Of a stretch of DNA of 64,000 nt, positions 1 to 9,654 are shown in pieces (position 1 is the first letter of the stretch; each line of letters begins with the position of its first letter). The stretch lies in assembly GCA_977017575.1 (NCBI GenBank), contig CDRNVI010000149.1, positions 248,001 to 312,000 of the forward strand, written 5' to 3'. The position numbers and the translations under genes are program-made. Origin of the DNA: Paramoeba atlantica (taxonomy: Eukaryota > Discosea). The notes under the pieces were generated by a model. The model was not told where the DNA came from. It saw nothing but the letters and a program-made list of their open reading frames with translations, and did not search any database.

Positions 1-93
1 TATTGTATGAATAAACTAAAAACTGATTTGAGTGGAGAGGTGTGAGGTGGTGGTGGATAAAATTATGTTGTGCTGTCCAGACTTGAAATTTTT

Positions 94-110
94 CAGAATG
101 CCCATACTTG
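94..110. repeat. SINE target-site duplication, left copy
   Basis: CAGAATGCCCATACTTG directly precedes the SINE head. It matches the right copy except for one C/T difference, and matches the empty site in the next unit exactly. Confidence 0.9.
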
Positions 111-533
111 GGTTGGCGCCCGTAGTTTAGTCGTAAATTCGACTATGTCCAACCTCGGGGGGGCGAGTTCAAATCCCAGTTTTTCGATATTATGGAAAAT
201 TTTTCTGGTGCTGTAGAGTGATTTGATTGGAGTGAGGAGCTCTTGAAGAAGTGTGAAAATCGGAACAGGTTACATCTCAGCCCTGTCTGCTAAAAAGTTG
301 AGGATAAATTCCCTTGGAAGGAGCTTTGGATTATTCTCCCTTCTGATGTGCATCCTCCAGCCTGAACTTGCAGAAGTTCTAAAGTTCAGCATAAAGACCG
401 ACTGAACTAAGCTGAAGTTTAAAACTTCACCTCTCGTTAGAGGTTAAAAACAAACATAACTTAATGTAATTCAAATGGCTTAGATTAAGAACTACTAATT
501 GAATAAAGTCTGCCTCAAAAAGAAAAAAAAAAA
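111..533 (+). mobile_element. tRNA-derived SINE insertion (423 bp)
   Basis: The 5' head resembles a tRNA: a Pol III A-box-like stretch at 123-134 (TAGTTTAGTCGT) and a B-box-like stretch near 165-177 (GAGTTCAAATCCC), about 30 bp apart. An AATAAA lies at 502-507, followed by an A-rich tail at 517-533. The element is bracketed by a 17-bp target duplication (94-110 and 534-550, one mismatch). The adjacent tandem unit has an uninterrupted empty site at 57112-57128. Head, A-tail and duplications together identify a SINE mobilised by a LINE; AATAAA makes it resemble the T+ class. I cannot assign the parental tRNA. Confidence 0.85.
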
Positions 534-550
534 CAGAATGTCCATACTTG
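534..550. repeat. SINE target-site duplication, right copy
   Basis: CAGAATGTCCATACTTG directly follows the A-rich tail. The single mismatch to the left copy (T at 541) must have arisen after insertion, so the insertion is not brand new. Confidence 0.9.
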
Positions 551-2040
551 TTTAATGAAGTCAGTGCAAGTTTTCCAAGTTGATACAGAAAGTGTGAAGA
601 AGAGTGAATATTTTTCACTCTTGTTGGAGCTTTCATCAATAAGTCAGATCCACCACCACAATCAAGACTATCATCATCAACAACCTGTTCAACTCAAAAA
701 GACAGATTTTTGATTAGGACCTTTCAAAAAGCTTCTTCAACAAGATCACATTTATGGGCATGGCAACCAAGAATCTGAAGGATTTTTCCAGCCATTTGAC
801 TCAATTCTCCAACTGCTGCTGGGTTTGAAGGAGTATGATCCCCCATCACAGATTCAAAGGAAGAGAGGCTCAAAGAATCTGAAAAGGACTGGGTTTTAGG
901 GAATTTCTTTGCTAGATTTTGGAGACCATTTAAAAGAGAAAAAATATCCTTTGCAATTGACAGGGCATCATGATCAACTGTTTCTCAAATACTTAAATTA
1001 ACATACCTACCTTTGCCCTGGATCCCAATAGAAAGAAGATTTTGTCCTTGTAATGAACTTTCATCATGAGAGAGAGTTGAGGATTTTCATTCTTGGACTC
1101 ATAGTAGTACTTCTAATTTTGATTGGATGCTGCCTTCACAACAAATCTATTGGATTGTGGTTGGTGATGGAAGAGTAGGGTCTTTTTTCAAAAAAATTCA
1201 GAAAAATTCTCAAATTGCAGGAGAAATATTTCTCTGGGCCATATCAAGGGAAGAAAGAGAATTACAATCCACCAGCACCAAGTTCAAGAGTTCTTACCTG
1301 CTCCTCCTCTTCTTCTTTTCCTTTTTCATCATTCTCCTCATCCTCCTCAGTCTTCTTTGCAAGCAAGGAGGTCATGAAATGAAATTTCCTCAGGAAGATC
1401 AATCAAATGATAAACTTTTATCAACAAAAAGATCAAGGTTATTAAATGCTTTGATGTGTGGTGGGCAGCAAATAAAATAACCACAAGCAGGTTGGCTTTC
1501 CTTGTTTCAATCATGACCACTTCATAAACCACCAGAAAATTCCCCACCACTTCCACAAAAGCAGATTGCCCAACTTTATCAAAGAATTTGGGGGCCAATA
1601 AAGAAAAACAACCATTTTCATTCAAAACAAAATGTTCAACAACAATTCACAATTTTCAGTGTTTCAATCATTGGTTCTAGGAGGTGAGTCCTTCTCTAAT
1701 AATTTTTCAATCTAAAACCTTTTTTAATTGTCTTCACCATTTCTCCTCAGACAAGGAAGGAACAGCAATGAATGGTCCAGCATAAGTCATTGCTTTGTGG
1801 TCTGGTCCTTGACAATATTCACACTCAGCTTGCACTACTTTCAAGAATCGCTTCTTTATGGGTTTCATGAGTCTTTTTTCAAAAAAAAAAAAGATCAGTT
1901 TCAAGAAGAGGGTCTTTGAATTTAAAATCCAAAAAAATTTTGGGGATTGAAAGAAATACCTGCCTTAATCAAAGTTGTACAATAATTTTTTTGAGCAATT
2001 TCAAGGGCCAGAACAATTCAACTCCAAAACAAAAGAACAA
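551..2040. other. Unit spacer without recognisable genes
   Basis: About 1.5 kb of moderately AT-rich sequence. The longest open frame, 1127-1480 (+, 117 codons), would have one hydrophobic Leu/Phe-rich segment around residues 57-83. Of the four substitutions between the tandem copies in that frame, three change the amino acid. Selection on a protein is therefore not evident, and I treat it as non-coding or relic sequence. Confidence 0.5.
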
Positions 2041-2865
2041 AAAAAGAAAAAAGTCTTTGTCATGGCACTACCTGCACAACTTTGGACATGTTTGCACTCT
2101 AGAAAGAGAGAAAGAGTGGTGGTGAGAAAGGGAGAAAGGAGAGACAAAAGAAAAACAAAGAATTCAAAAATCCCAAAAGAGAGAAGAAGAATGAAAGAGA
2201 AAGAAAAGAAAAACAAAAACAAAGTGAAAAAGACAAAAAGACAAAAAAAAAAAAAGGAGGGAGGGGAGGAAAGGAAAAAAAAAAGAGATTTCAAAAGAAA
2301 AAGAAAAGAAAAAAAGAGAAAAAAAAAAGACTTTTTCCCCCTTGAAAAACAACAAACAACAAACCACAAACCAACCACACCACCAATCACTTCCCACTTC
2401 ATCCGAATCAATACCCACTCTCCCCTCTTCCTCTCAAACCCCACCTTCAAAAGCTCTGCTCCCCACCCCTGACATAACAAAAGATTTTTGAGATTGCCAC
2501 AGCCATGCCTCTTGATCCTGGGCACCCTCAAACCAGATAGCACAGAAAACTTTCGGTTCCCAAAACTTCACTCAGAAAAGAGTCACAGCCAAGAAGGAGA
2601 GCAAGAGAAAGAAAAAGAAGGAAAAAAAGAAAAGGTCAGAGAAAGAGAAAAGCAAGGAAAAAGACAAAGAGAACCCCAAAAAAGCAAGAGAGCAGGAGCA
2701 GAAACAACAAAGAAAGAGAGAAAAGAAAGGAAGAGAACAAAAAGAAAAAGAAAATAGAGGAGGAAAAAAAACAGGAAGGAAAAAGAATGGAAAAAAAGAG
2801 GAAGAAAGAGAAAAATCAGAAAAAGAAAAGAATGAAAGAAACAGAAAAGAAAGAGAAAAAGAACT
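2041..2865 (+). repeat. Purine-rich (A/G) tracts
   Basis: Two long stretches, about 2041-2335 and 2578-2865, are almost entirely A and G on the plus strand. A C-rich, purine-poor block lies between them. Open frames here are low-complexity Lys/Glu/Arg or Phe/Leu/Ser translations of the tract and are not credible genes. Confidence 0.8.
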
Positions 2866-2988
2866 AAATCGAATGGACAATCCTCAGGCCCAGAAGACAA
2901 CTTCACATCCTCCAAAATTCCTTGGCAATTGCTCGTACTGAAGATGCAGAGGCCAACACCAAAAAGTAATAGTCTCCCAATGTGAGAA

Positions 2989-3606
2989 GTGCCTCCTTAC
3001 ATTCTGCTCCTTTTCCCACCACAGGAAGTCACAAACTCTCTGTCACCCTCTTCCTCCCCCCCCCCCCAACCTCTCCCATCCCTAACCTCCCCTCCCTGCT
3101 CTCCCTCCAATCCCCCCTCCCACCCTCCCTCCCCAATTCCCTCCCACCCTCCCTCCCCACTTCCCTCCCCCCCTCCCTCCCCACTCCCCTCCCCCATTCC
3201 CTATCCCACTCTTCATCTCAATCTTAATCCTGATCTCAATCCCTCCAGCACCCCTCCCCCTTCATGTAACAACCCTGAATGCAATGGTAAAGCAGAAGTT
3301 GGCTCCCACATCTCCTGTAACCACTGCCAAATGCATTATTGTTCAACACAATGCCACAACAGCACAGAAAACCATCCCATCACCCCTTTTCCTCCTCCCC
3401 CATCTCACCCCTCACCTCACACACCTCTCCACCCTCCTTCCCATCCACCTCATTTGCCCCCCCCCAAGCCCACCTCACCACCTCCCTTCCCACACCCCCT
3501 CTCACTCCCCTCTCGCTCCCCCTCCCCAACAACTTTCCCACCGCCCTTCTTCTCATGGCCCACCTTCTTTTCAACAAACTCCTCCCTCCCTCTCCCTTAT
3601 CCTTGA
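2989..3606 (+). pseudogene. LINE ORF1-like: proline-rich protein with MYND-like zinc finger
   Basis: An open frame of 205 codons. Residues ~20-90 are Pro/Ser-rich (C-tract DNA). Residues ~93-127 hold a Cys/His cluster with spacing like a MYND or related treble-clef finger (CNNPEC, then SCNHC, then YCSTQC and a final His). It is followed by more Pro-rich sequence. In LINEs, a first ORF with a zinc finger usually binds the RNA or target DNA. It could be a separate ORF1 or the N-terminus of the single ORF; frame breaks downstream prevent a decision. Confidence 0.45.
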
Positions 3607-3935
3607 ACTCTTCAAAAATGGCTCCTTTGAAGATATAGTCTTAACTGTCCCCCACTTCAGAAACTTGGATCGCACAAGAACAAGCTCCCTCCAAACATGC
3701 AGAGCTTGTGACCTCCTTGGACTTGGAATCAACCACTTCTTTGGTGGCCAACAGAAAAACTAAGACCTTACTCCCATTCTCTCCTCAGATTTCAAAAATG
3801 CTCAACAAACAAAGCAAGATGAGATATCATCCCCCTTCTCTCGAATCGCAAGTAGCACAGGGAGAATAGCCTTTCTCCTACAGTTCTGGCAACACTGGAA
3901 ACCTGCACCACAGCCTCCCGAAATCTCGCTCACAA

Positions 3936-6900
3936 ATGTCAAAGACAACTTCTTTTTCATCTGTGGGGATGGATCTGTTGCTACCAACCCAAATGGATGG
4001 TGTGTTGGAAGCTCATCACTCTGTGTCGTTCATGAGAACAAGGAAATTGTCCACTCTCTCATCCATTCTCCCAAGCCCTGAAAACCATATTAACTGGAGA
4101 AACCGCAAGAACAACTCTTTGGCAGATAGGATCACAAGTTTAGCAGTACACAGAGGATGCCCTGACAACACCTGGAGAATCACACCCATCCTCGACCCAG
4201 ACCCACAACACATCCAACAACTCTTCTTCAATCATGGGCGCTCTACAACCCTTCCTCATGGAAGCAAAGAAGAGACTACAATGAACTTCATCCTCTCTCT
4301 TGAAGGAGACTCCTTCTCAAAACACATCCCCCTCTGCTACATGGACTCAGTACCACTCTGCCTTCGTGATACAGTCATCAAAACTTTTTGTGCTGTATGA
4401 CACCTCTTTCATAAGATACCCCAACTCCTGATCCTCCTCCCAAAATGGATCTTTGGCTGCCTTAGAAGGGGTACTCAAGGAATGAAAGAAGTGAAATCTC
4501 GATGCACCATGGTGCGAAATTTTGAGTGGGAGAGACTCCACAAAAAACTTGAGGGTGAGCTCAGCAAACTCAAGCAAAAGAGGAGGCAGAAGTCCACCAA
4601 GAAAACCAAGGCAGACCAGATTATTGAAGAGGTCAGAAAAGGACATCTCTCCAAAGCTGCAAGGAAGCTTCAATCCAAGAGTGGATTCAGGGATCTCTCA
4701 GTCCCAGAAAATCGTGAAACTGTGAAGAACCTCTACCCAAGATCTGAGCAGGCGTGGACTCCACCAGATCAAGCTGAAATTCCTGACTGGAAACCAGCAA
4801 TCCTTGAACAAGATGAGTTTCAGTCCTTTGACTCACTTGATCTGGCCCTTCAGAGACTTCCAAAAGGCCGCACGTCTTATGAGTTTGTCACACTCCTATG
4901 CACAGACCGAGAACTCCACTCAACCCTCAAAGAATTGACTGTCTTAATCACCAATCAAAAACTCAATGAAACCATACACAACATCATGGCAACCTCTCTC
5001 TTCATTCCTCTGGCAAAAGGGGACAAAGGGATCCGTCCAATTGGTGTTGCTGAAGTTCTCAAGAGGTGGGCAGCGATTGCACTTGTTCTTGAAGTCCAAC
5101 ACGAGGGAATTCCTGAGAAATTGTCCCATCAGTATGGTGTATGCTTGCCAAGTGGTGCAGAAATGGTCCACAAAGCAATATCACAGCCTATCTCCACCTC
5201 CACCCACAACATTATGCTGCGAAACTGGACATTGTTAATGCCTTCAATTCCATCTCAAGAAAAACCATCTTTGAGAGCACAGTCCAGCTGGCCCCTGTAT
5301 TACTTCCATACCTCTACACCTTCTATTCTTCGGTAACACCCCTCACTCTCTCATGACCGGAACCACACCCTCACCATGGAGGAGGGTGTCCAGCAAGGAG
5401 ATCCCCTCGGGACAATTTTCTTTTGTCTGGGATTTCATGGAATCCTCAATCCAATCTTTCAGAAGGTTGATGCTCCACTGAATGCACTTCTTCTTCTCTT
5501 CTTTGTCGATGATATATTTGTTTGTGGGAGCCCGGTTGCCATTGCAGAAATCACCACTCAGATCCAGAGTGTCCTCCCAAATGCCAACCTCAAACTTGGC
5601 ACAGAAAGGGGCAAAATGGTCTGTTTCTCTCCCGAAGCGCCCAGGAGCAATGACCTCAAAAATCTTGGCATTGGGAAGGCGGAAGTAATCACAGTTCTAG
5701 GGTCACCCATCGGGCTGAACACTCAAATTTCCAAGTGGCTTCACACCCTTGCTCAAGAATACCAACAAGCATCACAAGACCACTGTTTAATAATGTTCTC
5801 CAACCCCCATGAAAGTCTTGAGCTTTTTGTCAAAACCATCACACCCAAACTAACATACATCTGTTGCACAACACCTCTCTCTTTAACCCCTTTCCAAGAC
5901 TCCATCAAGCAAACCACTACAACAAACATCAATTACCTCCTCAACCCCCTCCAAGTCCCCCACCTGCATCCAAACAAAGAACTCCATCTCTCTCGAGTAG
6001 AAGCTGCAGGCCTTCCAAAGTCAAAAGGTGGTGGTGGCTTGAGCTACTCTCAGAACACCCACCAAGCAGCCTTCCTTGGCTCCTGGATCTCAGTCTACTG
6101 ATCCTGCTCTGAGTTCAAACCTGAACTTATCAACCTCTTTGAAGACTTCTGGAAGAGTGACTCACCCCAGCGCCAGGCTCTCCACCAAGCATATATGACC
6201 ATTTTGAAAGCTTCATCTTGAGCAAGTGGAAACTGCCAAGTGGTACCTCTGTCCATGAGCTCCTAACTCGATTGACAGAGCCACCATCTGACTCAATGGG
6301 CACTGGAGAAAACTACAAACCACAGAAGAAGTTCACCTCCTGTGAACTTCAGGATGTCAAAAAGAAGATCATGGACCCAACACAAGACAAAAACCTCTGC
6401 CGTGCAATCTGTGAGAATGAGGTTGGCCCCACCACCCACTTGTGGATGACAGCCTACCCAGACAAGGACACCTCTGGGCCAAAGCCATATCGAGCCTTAA
6501 ATGCTGAAGATTTTCGCTCAGCCTACCGATGTAGGCTTGACATAGTTGACCCACACCTTGGGGCTCTCTGCGAACTTGGGACTGTCAAGTGTGGATTCTG
6601 TGAAAAAGAACTCTGTGCTGCATCCTCCCTCCACCTCTCAGATTGCACCAGTTGTGGAAGAGGAACCACACAAGAAGACACCATGCTCTCCGTGATGAAC
6701 TCAAGAACATTGCCAGCTGGGCGGGAAAAACAACAATCCGAGATGGAGCCTACCGGCCAATCGGGAAGTCACACAAGCAACCTGATCTTACAATCTGCGA
6801 GTGGCAAGGTGACCAGGATCTGTGTATTGATGTCCGAGTTGTGTCAACCCACAAAACCCCCCACTTTCGCTGTGTGATCCAAACACCCACCAAAACCCAC

Positions 6901-6957
6901 TCTGACCCCCCATACTCGACACCCTCTCACCTGCTGCACACCATGCCAGGATCATGA
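3936..6957 (+). pseudogene. LINE ORF2: reverse transcriptase plus CCHC and PD-(D/E)xK endonuclease, frame-broken
   Basis: Reverse-transcriptase motifs are spread over several frames. A conserved GIRPIGV block lies near 5030. A DIVNAFNSIS block near 5230 (the KAFDSV-type motif holding the first catalytic Asp) is in a different frame. GVQQGDPLG lies near 5390, and FVDD, the YADD-type catalytic box, near 5508. Further on, a Cys-x2-Cys...His...Cys finger (CGFCEKELC, HLSDC) lies near 6590-6650, then a PDLTI...IDVRVV endonuclease core near 6780-6835 in yet another frame. I count at least four frame changes or stops (about 5175, 5350, 6101 and 6650). The N-terminal third (3936-4480) shows no recognisable domain. 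Confidence 0.75.
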
Positions 6958-7510
6958 AATGCAGAGAATATGTGGACAGATGTCTGACTGAAACAGACTT
7001 TAATGCAGGAAGGGGCAGAGACACCCCTGAGGAGAAACAGACCCTTAAACAAATAACTCTTTCCGTTTCTCCAAGGTGAAGTCATCTTCCTTCCAGCATC
7101 TTCATCCTCAGGTGGTGGAATATCCCCTGACATTAGTGCACTCCTACGGTCCCTCGCCTCAATTGCCCTCCAAAACGACCGGGTCCTGGATGCCAACCCC
7201 CTCCCCCTCTTCTTAAGAACAGCAAAGAAGAAGATTTCAGCTGCACTAATGAAAGCAATGGCAAACCACATGATGAGCATACAGGAAAATCTAAAACCCA
7301 GCAACCCCCTTTTGACCCATCACTCTCTGTGCTTCTCATCATCTCTCAATCCAAATGACATTTCCATTCCCCCCTCTTCTTTCCACATGTACTACCCCCT
7401 TTTTCTGCAGTTCCTCCTCTCACTGGGTGAGAACCATTCCCTTCTCTTACGACCATCTATTTCGAATAAAAATCTCTTTCATTGAAGGAAAAAAAAAAAA
7501 AAAAAAAAAA

Positions 7511-7540
7511 AAAAGAGAGAAAAAAAAAAGAAAAGAGAAG
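7511..7540 (-). terminator. Pol III oligo-T terminator of 5S
   Basis: Immediately 3' of the 5S gene on the minus strand are runs of T (complement of AAAA at 7531-7534 and a longer A run at 7520-7529). Four or more Ts are enough for Pol III termination. The same A runs are continuous with the LINE poly(A) tail. Confidence 0.7.
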
Positions 7541-7658
7541 GTCTTCAGCACTCGGGATTCGAATGTGGTCACCCACCATTCTACTAACCGAGCCCACAGC
7601 TGCTTAACTTCCGAGTTCTGATGGGATCGGGTGCTTTCAACTGGGTATGACCGAAGAC
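7541..7658 (-). rRNA. 5S ribosomal RNA
   Basis: The reverse complement starts GTCTTCGGTCATACC and ends CCCGAGTGCTGAAGAC, so the ends pair in helix I, and the length is 118 nt. Universal 5S blocks are present: CCCGATCCCATCAGAACTC, GGAAGTTAAGCAGC (A-box of the internal promoter) and GGTGACCAC (C-box). It is transcribed by Pol III opposite to the 18S-28S operon. Linkage of 5S to the large rDNA unit occurs in some eukaryotes but is not universal. The LINE poly(A) tail sits directly past its 3' end. Confidence 0.95.
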
Positions 7659-7675
7659 ACTTTCTCTTCTTTTTT

Positions 7676-8010
7676 TTCTTCTTTTCATATCAATCCAAAT
7701 TAATAAAAAGAAAAGAGAAAGAGAAAGAGAAAGATGAGAGAAAAGAAAGAAAAGAGAAAAAAGAAAAGAGAAAAGAGAAAAGAGAAAAAACCTCAATGGA
7801 AAGAGAGAAAAAGTGGTGGAATTTCAAAAAAAGAAAGAAAAAAACAAAGAAAAAAAACAAAGAAAGAGAAGGAAAAAAAATTAACAACCTACAAAAAGAA
7901 AGAGAAGAAAAGAAAAGACAGAAGAAAAGAGAAAGAGGAAAAAGAAAGACTGAGGAAAACCAAAAAAAAAACCCAAACGAACAAAAAAACACAAAAACAA
8001 AAAAAGAAAA
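7676..8010 (+). repeat. Purine-rich tract upstream of the PB1 gene
   Basis: About 330 bp of A-rich A/G sequence on the plus strand, preceded by a short pyrimidine run at 7663-7690. No gene is seen. Confidence 0.7.
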
Positions 8011-8011
8011 A

Positions 8012-8059
8012 CGGACCTCTATTTTGGGTCCGAATATGATGGACCTCTATTTCAGGTCC
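8012..8059. repeat. Tandem pair of small hairpins
   Basis: CGGACC at 8012-8017 pairs with GGTCCG at 8027-8032. GGACCT at 8041-8046 pairs with AGGTCC at 8054-8059. The two share the core GGACCTCTATTT, so this is a ~28-bp direct repeat in which each copy keeps a 6-bp stem. It lies ~250 bp upstream of the PB1 start codon. Confidence 0.7.
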
Positions 8060-8312
8060 TATCAGCGCTTTTTTTCTTTTTTTTTTTTTCTGTGTGTGTG
8101 TTTTTGGTTGTTCTTTCAGTGATTTTTTTTGTTTTTTTTTGTTCAATTTTGATTGGTGTTCCTTCTCGCCACACCCCACCCCCCCCCCCTCTCATTCCCT
8201 CATGAACGACAACAAACACAATCAACCACACCCTCAGGTTTTGTTTTTAATTCAAAACATTTCTTTTTCTGGATAACTTGAAACAGAAAAACAACAATCA
8301 ATCAATCAAAAT

Positions 8313-9287
8313 ATGGTGATGAGAGTTCAGTTGATGTCGATTGTCGAAAGAGAAGAAGAGTGGTGGGAAGTCCAAAACACTGAGAATGGAAGAGTGTGTT
8401 CTGTACAAGCTCAAGACTTTCGAAGTCTCCGAAGGAAGATCCAGGATGTGTACGGAACTTCAACTGCGGTTCGAGTGTTCTATCTTGACGATGAGTGTGA
8501 TGTCGTCTTTGTGAAACGTGACCAAGACTTGGAAGATGCTTTGTTTGTTCTCCCAAAAAAGAACGAGACAGCAAAAGCAGTGGAGAGTCAAGTCGAAGAA
8601 GAAACTGAAAAGGAGATCCAAGAGGTCGAAAATCGAGTGGGTGATGATGAAGAGAAGAAGGTTGAGAAAGTGGGGGATGAAGTTTCTGAGAACCCTCAGA
8701 AAAGACTCAAGGAACAACAGAAGAGAGAGAAGGAGATTGAAATTCTCAGTAAACGCGACAAGAAACTGGCAGATCAGATTGATGTTCTTGAAGAAAAGAT
8801 TGTGGCTCTCCAACAAAGAAAGGAACGGTTGACTGAAAACAAAACCCAAGTTCGAGAGAATCTTGTTGATTTGAAAAGTCAAAAGGACATTGTCGGAAAC
8901 AAACAAAAGGAAGAGGAGATTGAAGAAATCCAATCCTCTGAGGAAGAAGAGGAAGAAGAGGAAGAAGAGGAAGATTGTGGGAAACCAAGATCATTTGGGC
9001 AATCGAGAAAGCTTCAAAACCAACGACGAAACATCGAAAGAAGACTTTGTAATCTTGAAGCGAAAGAAAAGAAGTCAAAAAAGATGATGGAAACAGAAAT
9101 TATTCTCAAGAAACGTTTGGAAGAAATCACAGAGAGGTTGGCGACTGAACCAAAAGAAGAAGAAGAGAAAGACAAAATGTTTAGAAATAAGAGAAAAGGA
9201 ACTCGACGTTCTTCTTCCCCAAAACATGGTTCGAAAAAGAAGTTTTTCAATTCTCCTCCTCCTCCAAAGGAGAGAAGACGAAAATAA
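8313..9287 (+). CDS. PB1-domain coiled-coil protein
   Basis: 324 codons. Residues ~1-85 look like a PB1 domain: a ubiquitin-like fold with basic residues early (RSLRRKIQDVYG) and an OPCA-like acidic motif (YLDDECDVVFV, then DLEDAL). PB1 domains pair through the basic face and the acidic OPCA loop to build signalling or autophagy scaffolds. Residues ~125-200 and ~230-280 are heptad-like charged coiled coil, separated by a run of glutamates at ~210-223. The C-terminus is basic and Ser/Pro-rich. Base composition is richer in GC than the flanks and the frame is clean, supporting a real gene. The first ATG at 8313 is followed by others at codons 3 and 8, so the exact start is uncertain. No known family member is assigned. 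Confidence 0.75.
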   Translation: MVMRVQLMSIVEREEEWWEVQNTENGRVCSVQAQDFRSLRRKIQDVYGTSTAVRVFYLDDECDVVFVKRDQDLEDALFVLPKKNETAKAVESQVEEETEKEIQEVENRVGDDEEKKVEKVGDEVSENPQKRLKEQQKREKEIEILSKRDKKLADQIDVLEEKIVALQQRKERLTENKTQVRENLVDLKSQKDIVGNKQKEEEIEEIQSSEEEEEEEEEEEDCGKPRSFGQSRKLQNQRRNIERRLCNLEAKEKKSKKMMETEIILKKRLEEITERLATEPKEEEEKDKMFRNKRKGTRRSSSPKHGSKKKFFNSPPPPKERRRK

Positions 9288-9518
9288 ATAACAAAATCTC
9301 TTCAATGGAACCAAACTTCTTTTTTTTGTGCTCTATTTTTATCAAGAAAAACGTTTATTTCTTTTCTTTTTTCTTTTTTCTTCTTTCTTCTTTCTTCTTT
9401 CTTTTTTTTCTTTATTCACTCCTCTTCTTTTCTTTGTTGGTTATCTCATTGTAATTTTTCTCCTTTCTTTTTTCGTCAAAAAGAATGTGTCAGATAGATG
9501 GTTGGGATAGAGATCTTG

Positions 9519-9563
9519 ATACTCTCTGGGTGCTAATTTGTGAAAATCCGGACCCAGAGAATA
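9519..9563 (-). repeat. Palindromic hairpin element, copy 1
   Basis: Arms ATACTCTCTGGGT and ACCCAGAGAATA enclose a ~20-bp AT-rich centre. It lies 230 bp downstream of the PB1 stop codon. The asymmetric centre puts this copy in the minus orientation relative to copies 2 and 4. Confidence 0.8.
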
Positions 9564-9654
9564 CATCATCTTTCCCAAATAAAAAAACATCTCTTTTGTC
9601 TCTTCTTTTTTTTTGAAGATTCGACTTATCTGTAAGACTGTCTTATTTTTTCAA

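Larger units (their letters stand above)
2900..7530 (+). mobile_element. Decayed REL-endonuclease non-LTR retrotransposon (LINE)
   Basis: Contains, in order, a proline-rich ORF1-like segment with a Cys/His zinc finger, a non-LTR reverse transcriptase, a CCHC-type finger and a PD-(D/E)xK restriction-enzyme-like endonuclease. A polyadenylation hexamer AATAAA at 7465-7470 is followed by a poly(A) tail from 7489. Domain order matches the early-branching R2/NeSL/CRE-type LINEs, which place the endonuclease C-terminally, as opposed to LINEs with an APE endonuclease. The reading frame is broken several times, so this copy cannot encode a working protein. The 5' end is not resolved; 2900 is an estimate. 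The tail runs into the 3' flank of the 5S gene. Confidence 0.75.

Noticed and set aside
1127..1480. 117-codon frame with a hydrophobic segment present in both units
   Set aside because: Three of four differences between the tandem copies change the amino acid, giving no sign of selection for a protein.
2989..3230. Proline-rich stretch as an independent gene
   Set aside because: It is the translation of C-tracts (CCCTCCCTCCC). Only the following Cys/His cluster is informative, and it belongs to the LINE relic.
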